Shown here: positions 13,932 to 23,088 of the stretch, one piece after another
Layout: each line of letters opens with the position of its first letter
Numbering within the stretch: position 1 is the first letter of the stretch
Assembly: GCA_964394335.1 (NCBI GenBank)
Contig: CAYMVZ010000011.1
Coordinates: 1 to 36,785, forward strand
Length of the DNA stretch: 36,785 nucleotides
Direction of reading: 5' to 3'
Origin: CAJXCL01 sp964394335
GTDB taxonomy: Bacteria > Nitrospinota > Nitrospinia > CAJXCL01
Notes under the pieces: generated by a model
Told to the model about the DNA's origin: nothing
The model's database searches: none
The model's input: only the letters and a program-made list of their open reading frames with translations
Program-made: the position numbers and the translations under genes

Positions 13932-16502
13932 ATGGAAAAAAAATACGATAGCTCCAGTATAAAAGTGCTTGAAGGATTAGAAGCGGTTAGAAAAAGACCG
14001 GCTATGTATATAGGAGATACTGCAAAAAATGGACTCCATCATCTCGTATACGAAGTTGTTGATAATAGTATTGACGAAGCTATGGGAGGATATTGTAATA
14101 AAATAGAAGTAACTATTCATATAGATAATAGTATTACGGTAATTGATAACGGGAGGGGTATTCCTGTTGATTATCATAAAGATAAGAAAAAACCTGCGGC
14201 TGAGGTGGTAATGACAACTTTACACGCAGGGGGTAAGTTTGATGATAAATCTTATAAAATTTCTGGAGGGTTACATGGAGTAGGTGTCTCGGTTGTTAAT
14301 GCATTATCCGCTGAGTTAAAGATGGAGATAAAAAGAGATAATAAAGTTTACTATCAGACATACAAAAAAGGAATTCCTAAAAATTCATTAAAGGCGGTTG
14401 GAAAAGCAAAAAAAACCGGTACAAAAATATGGTTTAAGCCGGATGAGACAATTTTTGAAGAAAGTATATATAGTTTTGATTTACTGTCGCAGAGGCTTAG
14501 AGAACTGGCCTTTTTAAATAGAGGGTTAAAAATTTTAATTTTTGATGAGAGAAATGAAAAGAAAAATGAATTCTATTATTCAGGTGGTATAGTTTCGTTT
14601 ATTCTTCTTTTAAATGAGAAAAAAAACCCATTACATAAAAAGCCGGTTTATATAGAAAAAACAAAAGACAATATTAACTTAGAACTCGCTGTTCAATATA
14701 ACGATAGTTACAAAGAAAATGTTTTTTCATTTGCAAATAATATTCATACTCACGAGGGAGGAACGCATTTAAGTGGTTTTAAATCGGCATTAACAAGAAC
14801 CCTCAATAATTATGCGCAAGGAAAAGGCCTTCTTAAAAATTTGAAAACCAATTTGAGTGGCGATGATGTTAGGGAAGGATTGACAGCGGTATTAAGCGTA
14901 AAAATACCAGATCCACAATTTGAAGGACAAACAAAAACTAAACTTGGAAATAGTGAAGTTAAAGGGATTGTTGAGCAGGCGGTTAATGAAAAACTGTCTG
15001 AATTCTTTGAAGAAAACCCAAAAATTGCGAAAGCAATTGTATCAAAAGGTATTAATGCAGCCTTGGCAAGAGAGGCCGCCCGTAAAGCAAAGGAATTGGT
15101 AAGACGAAAAGGCGCCCTTGAGGTTAGTTCTTTACCTGGAAAATTGGCGGATTGTTCTGAAAAAGACCCATCTTATTCTGAAATATATATAGTAGAAGGA
15201 GATTCAGCAGGTGGTTCCGCAAAACAGGGAAGAGACAGAAAAAACCAAGCAATATTACCACTAAAAGGAAAAATTTTGAATGTTGAAAAAGCGCGGTATG
15301 ACAAGATGCTCAGTAGTGATGAAATTCGTACGTTGATTACCGCATTAGGCACTGGAATTGGTAAAGAAGATTTTAAAATAGACAAGGCGAGATACCATAA
15401 AGTTATTATCATGACCGACGCGGACGTTGATGGGTCACACATAAGAACTCTTTTGCTCACATTTTTCTTCAGACAAATGTATGAAATTATTGAAAAAGGA
15501 TACTTGTATATAGCTCAGCCACCTCTTTATAAACTGAAAAAGGGAAAGTACGAGGAATATCTTAAAAACGAAGAAACTTTTACAGAAAAGTTAGTTCAGT
15601 TTGGCGTAGAGAATGTAAAACTGAAAACAAGTAGAAACGGAAAAAGCAGCACAGGGAAAGAATTGGAAAAAATTATATCAAGATTAATAGAGTTTAAAAA
15701 GTATGAAGAAAAATTAGAAAGATATAGTTTGCCAAAAGAATTAATAGAAGGGATGTTAAAAGAAAATTTGGATAAAAAAGCCTTTGCGGATTTAGTTGAA
15801 TTAACGAAGTCGGTGAAAAATATTCTTAAAAACCTTTTAAAGAAAGAAGGCTCAAAGGCGCCTGTTTCCAATATTCCCGTTTTTATTAAAATATTAAAGA
15901 AACTCTCAAAAGAAGAATTAGATCAATTTAAAAAATCAGAATTAAAAATTAAAAAAATATCTGAAAATATTTATGCTATAGCCGATAAACCAACGGCGTT
16001 AATAATTAATAATGTTTTAACTATAGATAAACTAACAATTCAGATTGATGAAGATAATAATAAGTTTGAAGTAATGATAGAAGGGATTAGGAACAATAAT
16101 GGATTTAAAACAAAAATAAATCGAGAATTAATAACTTCCGTTCTTTACAAAAATATTCAGAAGATATACAAGTTTATTGAGGCTTTGGGTAAACCTCCCT
16201 TTGAATTAATGCAAAACGGAACAAAAACGATAATAAACAAAAAAGAAGAATTGATGACAACCATAATTAACGACGGAAAAAAAGGGCTGCTTGTTCAGCG
16301 ATATAAAGGACTTGGCGAAATGAACCCGGCCCAATTGTGGGAAACAACGATGGATCCGGAGAAGAGAATTTTACTGCAAGTGAAAACCGATGATTTTGTG
16401 GCAGCAGATGATATGTTTACAGTTTTGATGGGTGATCAAGTCGAGCAGAGAAGAGAATTCATAAAACAAAATTCAAACCAGGTTCGTAATTTAGATATTT
16501 AA
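13932..16502 (+). CDS. gyrB: DNA gyrase subunit B
   Basis: ATPase subunit of gyrase, which introduces negative supercoils. 856 residues. GHKL ATPase domain (RPAMYIGD, VVDNSIDEA, DNGRGIP, GGLHGVGVSVVNALS), transducer domain, TOPRIM domain from EIYIVEGDSAGGSAKQGRDR to IMTDADVDGSHIR, and the tail QRYKGLGEMNPAQLWETTMDP. Between the TOPRIM part and the tail is a Lys-rich insertion of roughly 180 residues (about 545-730), like the extra segment in E. coli GyrB, making it longer than the usual 630-800. Start ATG lacks a Shine-Dalgarno site. gyrA follows after 110 bp, confirming gyrase over topoisomerase IV. Confidence 0.97.
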   Translation: MEKKYDSSSIKVLEGLEAVRKRPAMYIGDTAKNGLHHLVYEVVDNSIDEAMGGYCNKIEVTIHIDNSITVIDNGRGIPVDYHKDKKKPAAEVVMTTLHAGGKFDDKSYKISGGLHGVGVSVVNALSAELKMEIKRDNKVYYQTYKKGIPKNSLKAVGKAKKTGTKIWFKPDETIFEESIYSFDLLSQRLRELAFLNRGLKILIFDERNEKKNEFYYSGGIVSFILLLNEKKNPLHKKPVYIEKTKDNINLELAVQYNDSYKENVFSFANNIHTHEGGTHLSGFKSALTRTLNNYAQGKGLLKNLKTNLSGDDVREGLTAVLSVKIPDPQFEGQTKTKLGNSEVKGIVEQAVNEKLSEFFEENPKIAKAIVSKGINAALAREAARKAKELVRRKGALEVSSLPGKLADCSEKDPSYSEIYIVEGDSAGGSAKQGRDRKNQAILPLKGKILNVEKARYDKMLSSDEIRTLITALGTGIGKEDFKIDKARYHKVIIMTDADVDGSHIRTLLLTFFFRQMYEIIEKGYLYIAQPPLYKLKKGKYEEYLKNEETFTEKLVQFGVENVKLKTSRNGKSSTGKELEKIISRLIEFKKYEEKLERYSLPKELIEGMLKENLDKKAFADLVELTKSVKNILKNLLKKEGSKAPVSNIPVFIKILKKLSKEELDQFKKSELKIKKISENIYAIADKPTALIINNVLTIDKLTIQIDEDNNKFEVMIEGIRNNNGFKTKINRELITSVLYKNIQKIYKFIEALGKPPFELMQNGTKTIINKKEELMTTIINDGKKGLLVQRYKGLGEMNPAQLWETTMDPEKRILLQVKTDDFVAADDMFTVLMGDQVEQRREFIKQNSNQVRNLDI

Positions 16503-16612
16503 CCGGGTTTATATTGCCTGCCTGTTTTATTGTTATTGCGAAGTTGCTATCCCTATCTTTCCACAACTTTGTCGAAAAAATTTATATTCCTGTTATTTAT
16601 GAGAGGAGTTAA

Positions 16613-19045
16613 ATGGAACCCATAAGAGAAAAAATTGAATCGGTGAACATTGAAGACGAAATGCAAAAATCCTATATAGATTACGCAATGAGCGTAATTG
16701 TGGGAAGAGCGCTTCCGGATGTTCGAGATGGTTTAAAACCTGTTCACCGAAGGATACTATTTGCTATGAACGAACTAAGCAATTACTGGAACAAACCATA
16801 TAAAAAATCTGCAAGAGTTGTCGGGGATGTGATTGGTAAATATCATCCCCATGGAGACACCGCTGTATATGACACAATTGTTAGAATGGCCCAGAGTTTT
16901 TCTCTCAGGTACCCTCTTGTAGACGGCCAGGGGAACTTTGGTTCTGTTGACGGTGATTCTCCGGCGGCAATGAGGTATACAGAAATCAGGATGGACAGGA
17001 TGTCTGCAGAAATGCTGGATGATATCGAGAAAGAAACCGTGGAGTTTGGGCCAAACTATGATGAATCCCTTAAAGAGCCTTTATTGTTGCCGGCCAAAAT
17101 CCCAAACCTGTTAGTTAATGGTTCATCAGGAATTGCGGTTGGGATGGCCACCAACATTCCTCCTCATAATTTGAATGAAATAATAACTGGAATAGTTGCT
17201 CTTATTGACAATCCGGAAATTACTATTAAGGATTTAATGAAATTTGTGAAAGGGCCGGATTTTCCAACCGCCGGATTTATTTACGGAAAAGAAGGGATTA
17301 AATCCGCGTATGAAACAGGACGTGGAAGAATTCAAATGAGAGCAAAAGCAATTATTGAAAAAAACGCGAAAAATGACAGGGAAAGCATAATTGTAAGTGA
17401 GTTACCTTACCAGGTTAATAAAGCAAAGCTCGTCGGGAAAATAGCAGAATTAGTAAGAGACAAAAAAATTGAAGGCATTTCCGATTTAAGAGACGAGTCT
17501 GACAGGGATGGGATTCGTGTAGTAATAGAATTAAAAAAAGATGTCATGACCCAGGTGATATTGAATAAATTATACAAGCAAACCCAGATGCAGGAAACCT
17601 TCGGGGTTATTATGCTGGCACTGGACAGATATCAACCCAAAGTTATGGATCTCAAAACCCTGCTGGGTAAGTTCGTTCAGTTCAGAAAAGAGATAGTTAC
17701 CCGACGCACCGAATTTGATCTGAAAAAAGCAAAAGAAAAAGCTCATATACTGCGGGGATTAAAAATAGCGCTGAACTCTTTGGATGAAGTTATTAAATTA
17801 ATTAAAAAAGCGGCAACACCCAAGGAAGCCCAGGAGAAGATGATCGCGAAGTTTAGACTGGATGAAATCCAGGCTAAAGCCATTTTGGATATGAAACTGC
17901 AGCGCCTGACCGGACTGGAAAGACAAAAGATATTAGATGAATTGAAAGAACTGGAAGATAGGATCCAGTGGTTAACTTTTGTATTAGGCAGTGAGAAAGA
18001 GATCTTTAAAATTATTAAAGATGAACTCAAGGAAATCCTGGATAAATATGGCGACGAAAGAAGATCAGAAATCATTGAAGTAACTGAAGATATCAGCATA
18101 GAAGATATGATTGTTGAAGAAGATATGGTCGTAACAATATCCAATACCGGATATGTTAAGCGAAATCCTGTAAGCCTGTATCGAGCCCAGCGAAGAGGCG
18201 GAAGAGGAATAAAAGGCATGTCCGTAAAGGAAGAAGACTTTATAAAGGATTTATATATAGCAAGCACCCACGAATATCTCCTTTTCTTTACGGATATAGG
18301 CCGAGTATATTGGTTAAAGGTTCATGCAATTCCCCAGTTTGGAAGAGCCTCAAAGGGAACTTCGATAGTTAACCTGCTACAACTACAAAAAGAGGAAAAA
18401 ATAGCCGCCGTTGTCCCGGTGAAAGAATTTGAAGAGGACCGTTTTTTAGTTATGGGCACAAAAAATGGAATTATTAAAAAGACCCCTTTAATGGCCTTCA
18501 GCAATCCCAGGTCAAGTGGTATTATTGCTCTGACAATCGATAAAGGAGATGAGCTTATTGGTGTTAAGCATTCAGATGGCAAAAGAAAAATCTTTTTGGG
18601 AACAAAAAGTGGCATGGCCATCCTGTTTGACGAAAAAGAAATCAGGCCTATTGGAAGGTCAGGAAGAGGGGTCCGGGGTATAACTTTAAAGAAGGAAGAT
18701 GAGGTTGTTGGTATGGAAGTTATCGGTGACAAGGCGACGGCTCTGACTATTACAGAAAATGGTTTTGGAAAGCGAACAGAAAGCTCAGAATATCGTGTTC
18801 AAAGTCGAGGGGGTAAAGGAGTAATTAATATCAAGTGTACGGCAAGAAATGGAAAAGTTATGTCCATAAAAATAGTTTCTGACGAAGATCAACTTATGGT
18901 GATTACTTCGGACGGAAACATCATACGTATGAAGGTCAGTGAAATTTCTACCATAGGTAGAAATACACAAGGATCTCGCATTGTTAGTTTAAAAGAAAAT
19001 ACAAAAATAGTTGATATGGCGAGAGTCGTCGAAAAAGAGGAATAG
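16613..19045 (+). CDS. gyrA: DNA gyrase subunit A
   Basis: Cleavage-religation subunit of gyrase. 810 residues. The catalytic tyrosine is Tyr122 (AAMRYTEIR), the same number as in E. coli. The quinolone-determining stretch HPHGDTAVYD has Thr83 and Asp87; Thr at 83 is natural in some bacteria. The C-terminal beta-pinwheel carries the GyrA box QRRGGRG, marking gyrase and not ParC. A good ribosome site GAGAGGAG precedes the ATG. The stop overlaps the next gene's GTG by one base. The gap to gyrB holds a near-consensus DnaA box CTTTCCACA at 16557-16565. Confidence 0.97.
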   Translation: MEPIREKIESVNIEDEMQKSYIDYAMSVIVGRALPDVRDGLKPVHRRILFAMNELSNYWNKPYKKSARVVGDVIGKYHPHGDTAVYDTIVRMAQSFSLRYPLVDGQGNFGSVDGDSPAAMRYTEIRMDRMSAEMLDDIEKETVEFGPNYDESLKEPLLLPAKIPNLLVNGSSGIAVGMATNIPPHNLNEIITGIVALIDNPEITIKDLMKFVKGPDFPTAGFIYGKEGIKSAYETGRGRIQMRAKAIIEKNAKNDRESIIVSELPYQVNKAKLVGKIAELVRDKKIEGISDLRDESDRDGIRVVIELKKDVMTQVILNKLYKQTQMQETFGVIMLALDRYQPKVMDLKTLLGKFVQFRKEIVTRRTEFDLKKAKEKAHILRGLKIALNSLDEVIKLIKKAATPKEAQEKMIAKFRLDEIQAKAILDMKLQRLTGLERQKILDELKELEDRIQWLTFVLGSEKEIFKIIKDELKEILDKYGDERRSEIIEVTEDISIEDMIVEEDMVVTISNTGYVKRNPVSLYRAQRRGGRGIKGMSVKEEDFIKDLYIASTHEYLLFFTDIGRVYWLKVHAIPQFGRASKGTSIVNLLQLQKEEKIAAVVPVKEFEEDRFLVMGTKNGIIKKTPLMAFSNPRSSGIIALTIDKGDELIGVKHSDGKRKIFLGTKSGMAILFDEKEIRPIGRSGRGVRGITLKKEDEVVGMEVIGDKATALTITENGFGKRTESSEYRVQSRGGKGVINIKCTARNGKVMSIKIVSDEDQLMVITSDGNIIRMKVSEISTIGRNTQGSRIVSLKENTKIVDMARVVEKEE

Positions 19046-19848
19046 TGGGATATTGCAGATTTTTTTTTATATACGTCTGGTTCCTCTTAATTATAACAAG
19101 TACTTCGTGCTCGAGGGAATCCGCTGATATCCTTTATAAGACCGGGCAGGATTTATGGAGCAAAGGAGAGACAGAAAAGTCATTAAATAAATTTTTAAAT
19201 ATTATAGAAAAATATCCCGCCAGCGATCTGCATGACGATGCCCTTTTTAAAGCCGGGGAGCTTTATTACTTAAGCAATAGCGATTTTTCAAATGCTATAA
19301 AATCTTTTCGGCAATTGCTTCTTATTAAGAATACCCGCGTTAAACTAAAATTCCAGGCGCAGAGTTATATTGCTGAAATATACGAAAATAGTTTGAATGA
19401 CTATGATCAAGCGATTATTGAATACCAGCGTCTGATAAATAATTTTGAAAACTGGATTTCACCGGGCGAAGGACAGTTTAAAATAGCAAAATGTTATTTT
19501 AAAAAAGGTGATTATAAACAGGCTATCGTAGAATATGAAACCTTGGTAGAAAGGTTCCCTGTCAGTCCTCTTGTAGAAGAAGCCATATATCAAATAGTAA
19601 CCAGTGATTTTATTTTAGGAGAATGCTCCAAAGCCGTTAAGAATTATGATAGGTTTGAAGAAAAATTTCCTGATAGCCGTTTTATGCCTGAAATTAAATT
19701 TGAAATAGGATCCTGTTATGAAGAAGAAGGAAATTTATTAGAATCGTTAACTATATTTAGAGAATTGAAGGATAATTATTCAAATAAAAAGCTATTGGAA
19801 ATGAAGATCAGTTCTATTGAAAAACGTTTATCCGCAAGAAGAAGATAG
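19045..19848 (+). CDS. TPR repeat lipoprotein, BamD/YbgF-like
   Basis: Exported protein of 267 residues with a GTG start. Residues 1-21 are a hydrophobic signal ending in a weak lipobox with Cys22 (STSC; residue -3 is Ser, not the usual Leu/Val). The remainder is a row of tetratricopeptide repeats (ALFKAGELYY, GQFKIAKCYFKKGDYKQAIVEY, IKFEIGSCYEEEGNLLESL), suggesting a periplasmic scaffold. It overlaps gyrA by one base and serS begins immediately after its stop, so the three genes are translationally linked although their functions are unrelated. A second, more BamD-like protein is at 30260. Confidence 0.75.
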   Translation: MGYCRFFFIYVWFLLIITSTSCSRESADILYKTGQDLWSKGETEKSLNKFLNIIEKYPASDLHDDALFKAGELYYLSNSDFSNAIKSFRQLLLIKNTRVKLKFQAQSYIAEIYENSLNDYDQAIIEYQRLINNFENWISPGEGQFKIAKCYFKKGDYKQAIVEYETLVERFPVSPLVEEAIYQIVTSDFILGECSKAVKNYDRFEEKFPDSRFMPEIKFEIGSCYEEEGNLLESLTIFRELKDNYSNKKLLEMKISSIEKRLSARRR

Positions 19849-21114
19849 ATGCAGGACTTAAAGAAAATAAGAGAAAAATCAAATGAAATACAAAAAGAAC
19901 TTGATGCAAGAGGTATGGTTTTTGACATTAATCAAGTTTTGGAGCTTGATAATCAAAAGCGTTTAATCTTAAAAGAAGTTGAAGAATTACGACACCGCAG
20001 AAAAATCATTTCATCTGAAATAGGGAAGTCTAAGGGAGAAGGAAAAGAGCGTGAAAAAGAAGAAGTAAAAGAAATATCAGAGAAAATTAAAAAATTAGAG
20101 GAAAAACAAAATGGACTTGATAGTAAATTACAAGAATTACTTTTTTTAATTCCAAATACCCCTCATAAAACAGTTCCCTTAGGTAAAAGTGAAAACGATA
20201 ATAAGGAAATAAGAAAATGGGGAAAACCACCGGATTTTAATTTTAAACCAAAAGAACATGCAGCAATTGGTGAATACCTGGATATCCTAAATTTCAAAAA
20301 AGCGGCGAAATTATCAGGCGCCAGATTTGTTGTTAACGTAGGACCGGGGGCAAGATTAGAGAGGGCATTGATAAATTTTATGCTCGATCTTCAAACAAGG
20401 GAACATGGTTATAAGGAAATGATGCTTCCGGTTATAGTAAAGGAAGAATGCATGATTGGAACCGGGCAGCTCCCGAAATTTAAAGAAGATCTATTTCAAT
20501 TGGAGAACACTGACTCATATTTAATACCTACGGCGGAAGTGCCGTTAACTAATTTGCATCGTAATGAAATCCTTTCGTCAGAAGAATTGCCTTTACGATA
20601 TACTTCAAATACGCTCTGCTTTCGTAGTGAGGCAGGATCATACGGTAAAGATACTACCGGCCTGATACGGCAGCACCAATTTAATAAAGTGGAACTGGTA
20701 AAGTTTGTGGCGCCGGAAACTTCTTATGATGAATTGGAATCTTTGTTAAATGACGCTGAGGAAGTATTAAAAAGGTTAAATCTTCACTATAGAGTTGTCT
20801 GTCTGTGTACGGCTGATCTGGGTTTTGCTGCTGCCAAAACTTACGATATTGAAGTCTGGATGGCCGGTCAGAAGCGATACAGGGAGATATCATCTTGCAG
20901 CAATTTTGAAGATTTTCAAGCACGCAGGGCAAGAATTCGTTTTAAAAAGAAACCGGATTCTAAACCGGAGTTTGTCCATACTTTGAATGGTTCAGGATTG
21001 GCGGTCGGCAGATTGTTGGTTGCTGTATTAGAAAACTATCAACAGGAAAATGGGTCTGTCGTGATTCCGGAAGCTCTTCGTAACTATATGGATGGTCTAG
21101 AAAAAATCGCATAA
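19849..21114 (+). CDS. serS: seryl-tRNA synthetase
   Basis: Charges tRNA-Ser with serine. 421 residues. The N-terminal 110 residues form the long antiparallel coiled coil that grips the tRNA-Ser variable arm. The class II core shows motif 2 (LCFRSEAGSYGKDTTGLIRQ) and motif 3 (GSGLAVGRLLVAVLENYQ), with the serine-binding TAEVPLTNLH loop. Its ATG directly follows the upstream TAG. Two tRNA-Ser genes follow within 550 bp, so enzyme and substrates are neighbours. Confidence 0.96.
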   Translation: MQDLKKIREKSNEIQKELDARGMVFDINQVLELDNQKRLILKEVEELRHRRKIISSEIGKSKGEGKEREKEEVKEISEKIKKLEEKQNGLDSKLQELLFLIPNTPHKTVPLGKSENDNKEIRKWGKPPDFNFKPKEHAAIGEYLDILNFKKAAKLSGARFVVNVGPGARLERALINFMLDLQTREHGYKEMMLPVIVKEECMIGTGQLPKFKEDLFQLENTDSYLIPTAEVPLTNLHRNEILSSEELPLRYTSNTLCFRSEAGSYGKDTTGLIRQHQFNKVELVKFVAPETSYDELESLLNDAEEVLKRLNLHYRVVCLCTADLGFAAAKTYDIEVWMAGQKRYREISSCSNFEDFQARRARIRFKKKPDSKPEFVHTLNGSGLAVGRLLVAVLENYQQENGSVVIPEALRNYMDGLEKIA

Positions 21115-21191
21115 TAATTTTTTATAAATACTAATAACTAATTAACCAACAACTTTTTTTATTGATAGTTTTAAGTTAAAATGTAATTAAT

Positions 21192-21206
21192 ATTTGCGAA
21201 GCAAAT
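21192..21206 (+). repeat. hairpin leader of tRNA-Ser(UGA)
   Basis: ATTTGC-GAA-GCAAAT hairpin ending 3 nt before the tRNA 5' end. It is preceded by GTTTTAAGTTAAA (21168-21180). The same arrangement stands before the second tRNA-Ser. Confidence 0.6.
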
Positions 21207-21209
21207 TAA

Positions 21210-21292
21210 GGAGGGATGGCCGAGTGGTTGAAGGCGGCGGTCTTGAAAACCGTTGAACGAAAGTTCCGTGGGTTCGAATCCTACTCCCTCCG
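21210..21292 (+). tRNA. tRNA-Ser(UGA)
   Basis: Class II tRNA: acceptor GGAGGGA pairs with TCCCTCC at 21285-21291, discriminator G. The anticodon loop CTTGAAA has TGA at 21244-21246, the long variable arm is GAAC...GTTC, and the T-loop is TTCGAAT. CCA is not encoded. Confidence 0.96.
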
Positions 21293-21295
21293 TAT

Positions 21296-21315
21296 AAAAT
21301 TGCGCCGCAATTTTT
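21296..21315 (+). terminator. hairpin after tRNA-Ser(UGA)
   Basis: AAAATTGC, loop GCC, GCAATTTT plus one more T, starting 4 nt after the tRNA. A short but perfect stem with a modest U-tract. Confidence 0.55.
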
Positions 21316-21375
21316 ACTGATTAACAAATAACTAATAATTTTTTTGTAAACAATGAAATAAAAGGTTATTAGTAG

Positions 21376-21584
21376 TTGCAAAGCAGCGCATTTAGATTTA
21401 AAAATCTTAAAGTATATGGGGATGCAAAGACTTTGGCAAATTGTGCAGAGAAGTCGTTGCAGGTTATGATTTAGCCCTAAACTACAAAATGATAAGTGAT
21501 GAAATTAATATGAAAATAGAAAAAGAAGCAGAACGTTTGGTTAAACAATTATGTGGATTTCGTTCATCTTTACGAAAAAACTGA
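21376..21584 (+). pseudogene. decayed four-helix-bundle (S23, 23S rRNA intervening-sequence type) protein gene
   Basis: Two pieces in different frames. The first, from TTG 21376, reads LQSSAFRFKNLKVYGDAKTL..., the typical N-terminus of four-helix-bundle proteins, and stops at 21472-21474. The second, 21489-21584, reads ISDEINMKIEKEAERL...LCGFRSSLRKN and stops; it matches the usual C-terminal helix (GLRxSLxK). About 70-80 residues of the middle are missing, so an internal deletion and a frame change have removed function. It lies between the two tRNA-Ser genes. Identification rests on remembered family sequence. Confidence 0.6.
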
Positions 21585-21629
21585 AAAGGTTATGTTAATT
21601 TTTTATTTTAATGGTTTTAAGTTAAATGT

Positions 21630-21644
21630 ATTTGCGAAGCAAAT
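21630..21644 (+). repeat. hairpin leader of tRNA-Ser(GCU)
   Basis: The same ATTTGC-GAA-GCAAAT hairpin as at 21192, again ending 3 nt before the tRNA, preceded by GTTTTAAGTTAAATGT from 21614. Confidence 0.6.
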
Positions 21645-21647
21645 CCA

Positions 21648-21739
<92 letters not shown>

Positions 21740-21907
21740 AATTATTAACACTTAGCGCTTGCATGTTCCACCTGAGCAACTTGAAAGATTTCTTTTAATC
21801 GCGAATTTAGATTTGCAGATTCGTGGTTAATCATTTATTACTTCATAAAGTTCTGGTTATTTTTCTCTCCTTCGTGTCTTAGCGGCTGAGCTATTACAAA
21901 ATCTTTT

Positions 21908-22603
21908 ATGGAAAAGGGAAAGTTATTTATTATCAGTACACCTATAGGGAACATGGATGACATTACTTACCGTGCGGTGAAAACTCTTAAAGAAGTTGAT
22001 ATCATCGCGGTTGAGGATACACGCCGCACAAAAAAACTTCTTTCGCACTATGATATTCATAACAAAATCATTAGTTATCATGATTATAATAAAATCAAAG
22101 TTTCAAAAAAAATATTGAGCTTTCTTCTTTCCAATCAAAATGTTGGACTGGTTTCAGACGCCGGAACCCCCTGTATTTCTGATCCGGGTTTTTACCTTGT
22201 CAGAAAAGCCCTTGAGAATGATATAAAACTGATCCCTATTCCAGGTCCTTCAGCAGTATTAGCATCTTTGATTGTTTCAGGGTTGCCGCCAGACCGTTTT
22301 ATTTTTGAAGGGTTTTTACCGCGCGGTAAGGGAAAAAAAAGAAAACGGTTGGAAGAACTGTCCAGTGAAACCCGCACACTGATTCTTTTCGAATCCCCCC
22401 ACAGAATTCAAAAAACCTTAAAAGAAATCTATTTGGTTTTCGGCAATAGGAAAGTTGTCATTGCAAGAGAAATAACCAAGATTTATGAGGAGACAACCCA
22501 TACGGAACTGAAAAACGTTGACTCTATTTCAGAATCAAAAAAACCGAAAGGAGAAATTACGTTAGTAGTGGAAGGAATTAAAAAATCAAAAAAGCAGGGT
22601 TAA
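21908..22603 (+). CDS. rsmI: 16S rRNA (cytidine-1402-2'-O)-methyltransferase
   Basis: SAM-dependent tetrapyrrole-methylase-fold enzyme that 2'-O-methylates C1402 of 16S rRNA. 231 residues, slightly shorter than usual because the C-terminal extension is missing. Marks: STPIGNMDDITYRA, EDTRRTKKLLSHY, SDAGTPCISDPG, IPGPSAVLASL and FEGFLPRGKGKKR. No Shine-Dalgarno site. It converges on the Rrf2 gene with 17 bp between the stops. Confidence 0.95.
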   Translation: MEKGKLFIISTPIGNMDDITYRAVKTLKEVDIIAVEDTRRTKKLLSHYDIHNKIISYHDYNKIKVSKKILSFLLSNQNVGLVSDAGTPCISDPGFYLVRKALENDIKLIPIPGPSAVLASLIVSGLPPDRFIFEGFLPRGKGKKRKRLEELSSETRTLILFESPHRIQKTLKEIYLVFGNRKVVIAREITKIYEETTHTELKNVDSISESKKPKGEITLVVEGIKKSKKQG

Positions 22604-22620
22604 GAGACAAGGGTGATGGA

Positions 22621-23088
22621 TCAAAGCTTGCTTTTTATTGACCCCTTTTGATTTATCAGTGTTTCATGCTCATGGCACAGGCTTTCCAATGAGATGGAGT
22701 CTAATATTTCCGTCATTTTATCGCTCAGTTTTTGCCATACTAATCGGCTAACACATTCGTCAATCTTGTCGCAGCGATCATTTACTTTTTTGTTTTTGCT
22801 ATGGGTTACGCAGACCTGTTTTGGCACAACTGATTCTTCCACGCTTTGCAATACATCCCCTATGCTTATTTCCTCAGGCTTTTTTGCCAGCACATATCCG
22901 CCACCCGGGCCTCTAACGCTTTTTACCAGGTTTGACCTTCTCAGTTTCATAAATAACTGTTCAAGATAATGCAGGGAAATATTCTCTCGAATTGAAATAC
23001 TCGACAGAGGCACGGGAGAGTTCCGGGAGTGGATAGCAATATCGATAATCGCTCTAACTGAATAATAACCTTTAGTCGAAATTTTCAT
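22621..23088 (-). CDS. Rrf2 family transcriptional regulator, IscR/CymR-like
   Basis: DNA-binding repressor or activator of 155 residues, last gene of the cysteine cluster. The ATG at 23088 overlaps the cysM-like stop as ATGA and gives the canonical start MKISTKGYYSVRA; an ATG 21 nt upstream is less likely. The winged helix covers about 1-80 (LHYLEQLFMKLRRSNLVKSVRGPGGGY). Three cysteines, in CVTH, RCDK and ECVSR, sit where IscR-type proteins bind an Fe-S cluster, though spacing differs from E. coli IscR. By position it probably senses Fe-S or cysteine status and controls this cluster, as CymR and IscR do elsewhere. The ligand is inference. Confidence 0.88.
   Translation of the reverse strand: MKISTKGYYSVRAIIDIAIHSRNSPVPLSSISIRENISLHYLEQLFMKLRRSNLVKSVRGPGGGYVLAKKPEEISIGDVLQSVEESVVPKQVCVTHSKNKKVNDRCDKIDECVSRLVWQKLSDKMTEILDSISLESLCHEHETLINQKGSIKSKL

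Noticed and set aside
17743..18732. Long minus-strand ORFs inside gyrA
   Set aside because: Ser/Ile-rich reverse-frame readings of the conserved gyrA coding sequence.
21750..21785. tRNA-like D-arm on the minus strand (GCTCAGGTGGAAC)
   Set aside because: No matching acceptor, anticodon or T-arm found around it; probably chance.
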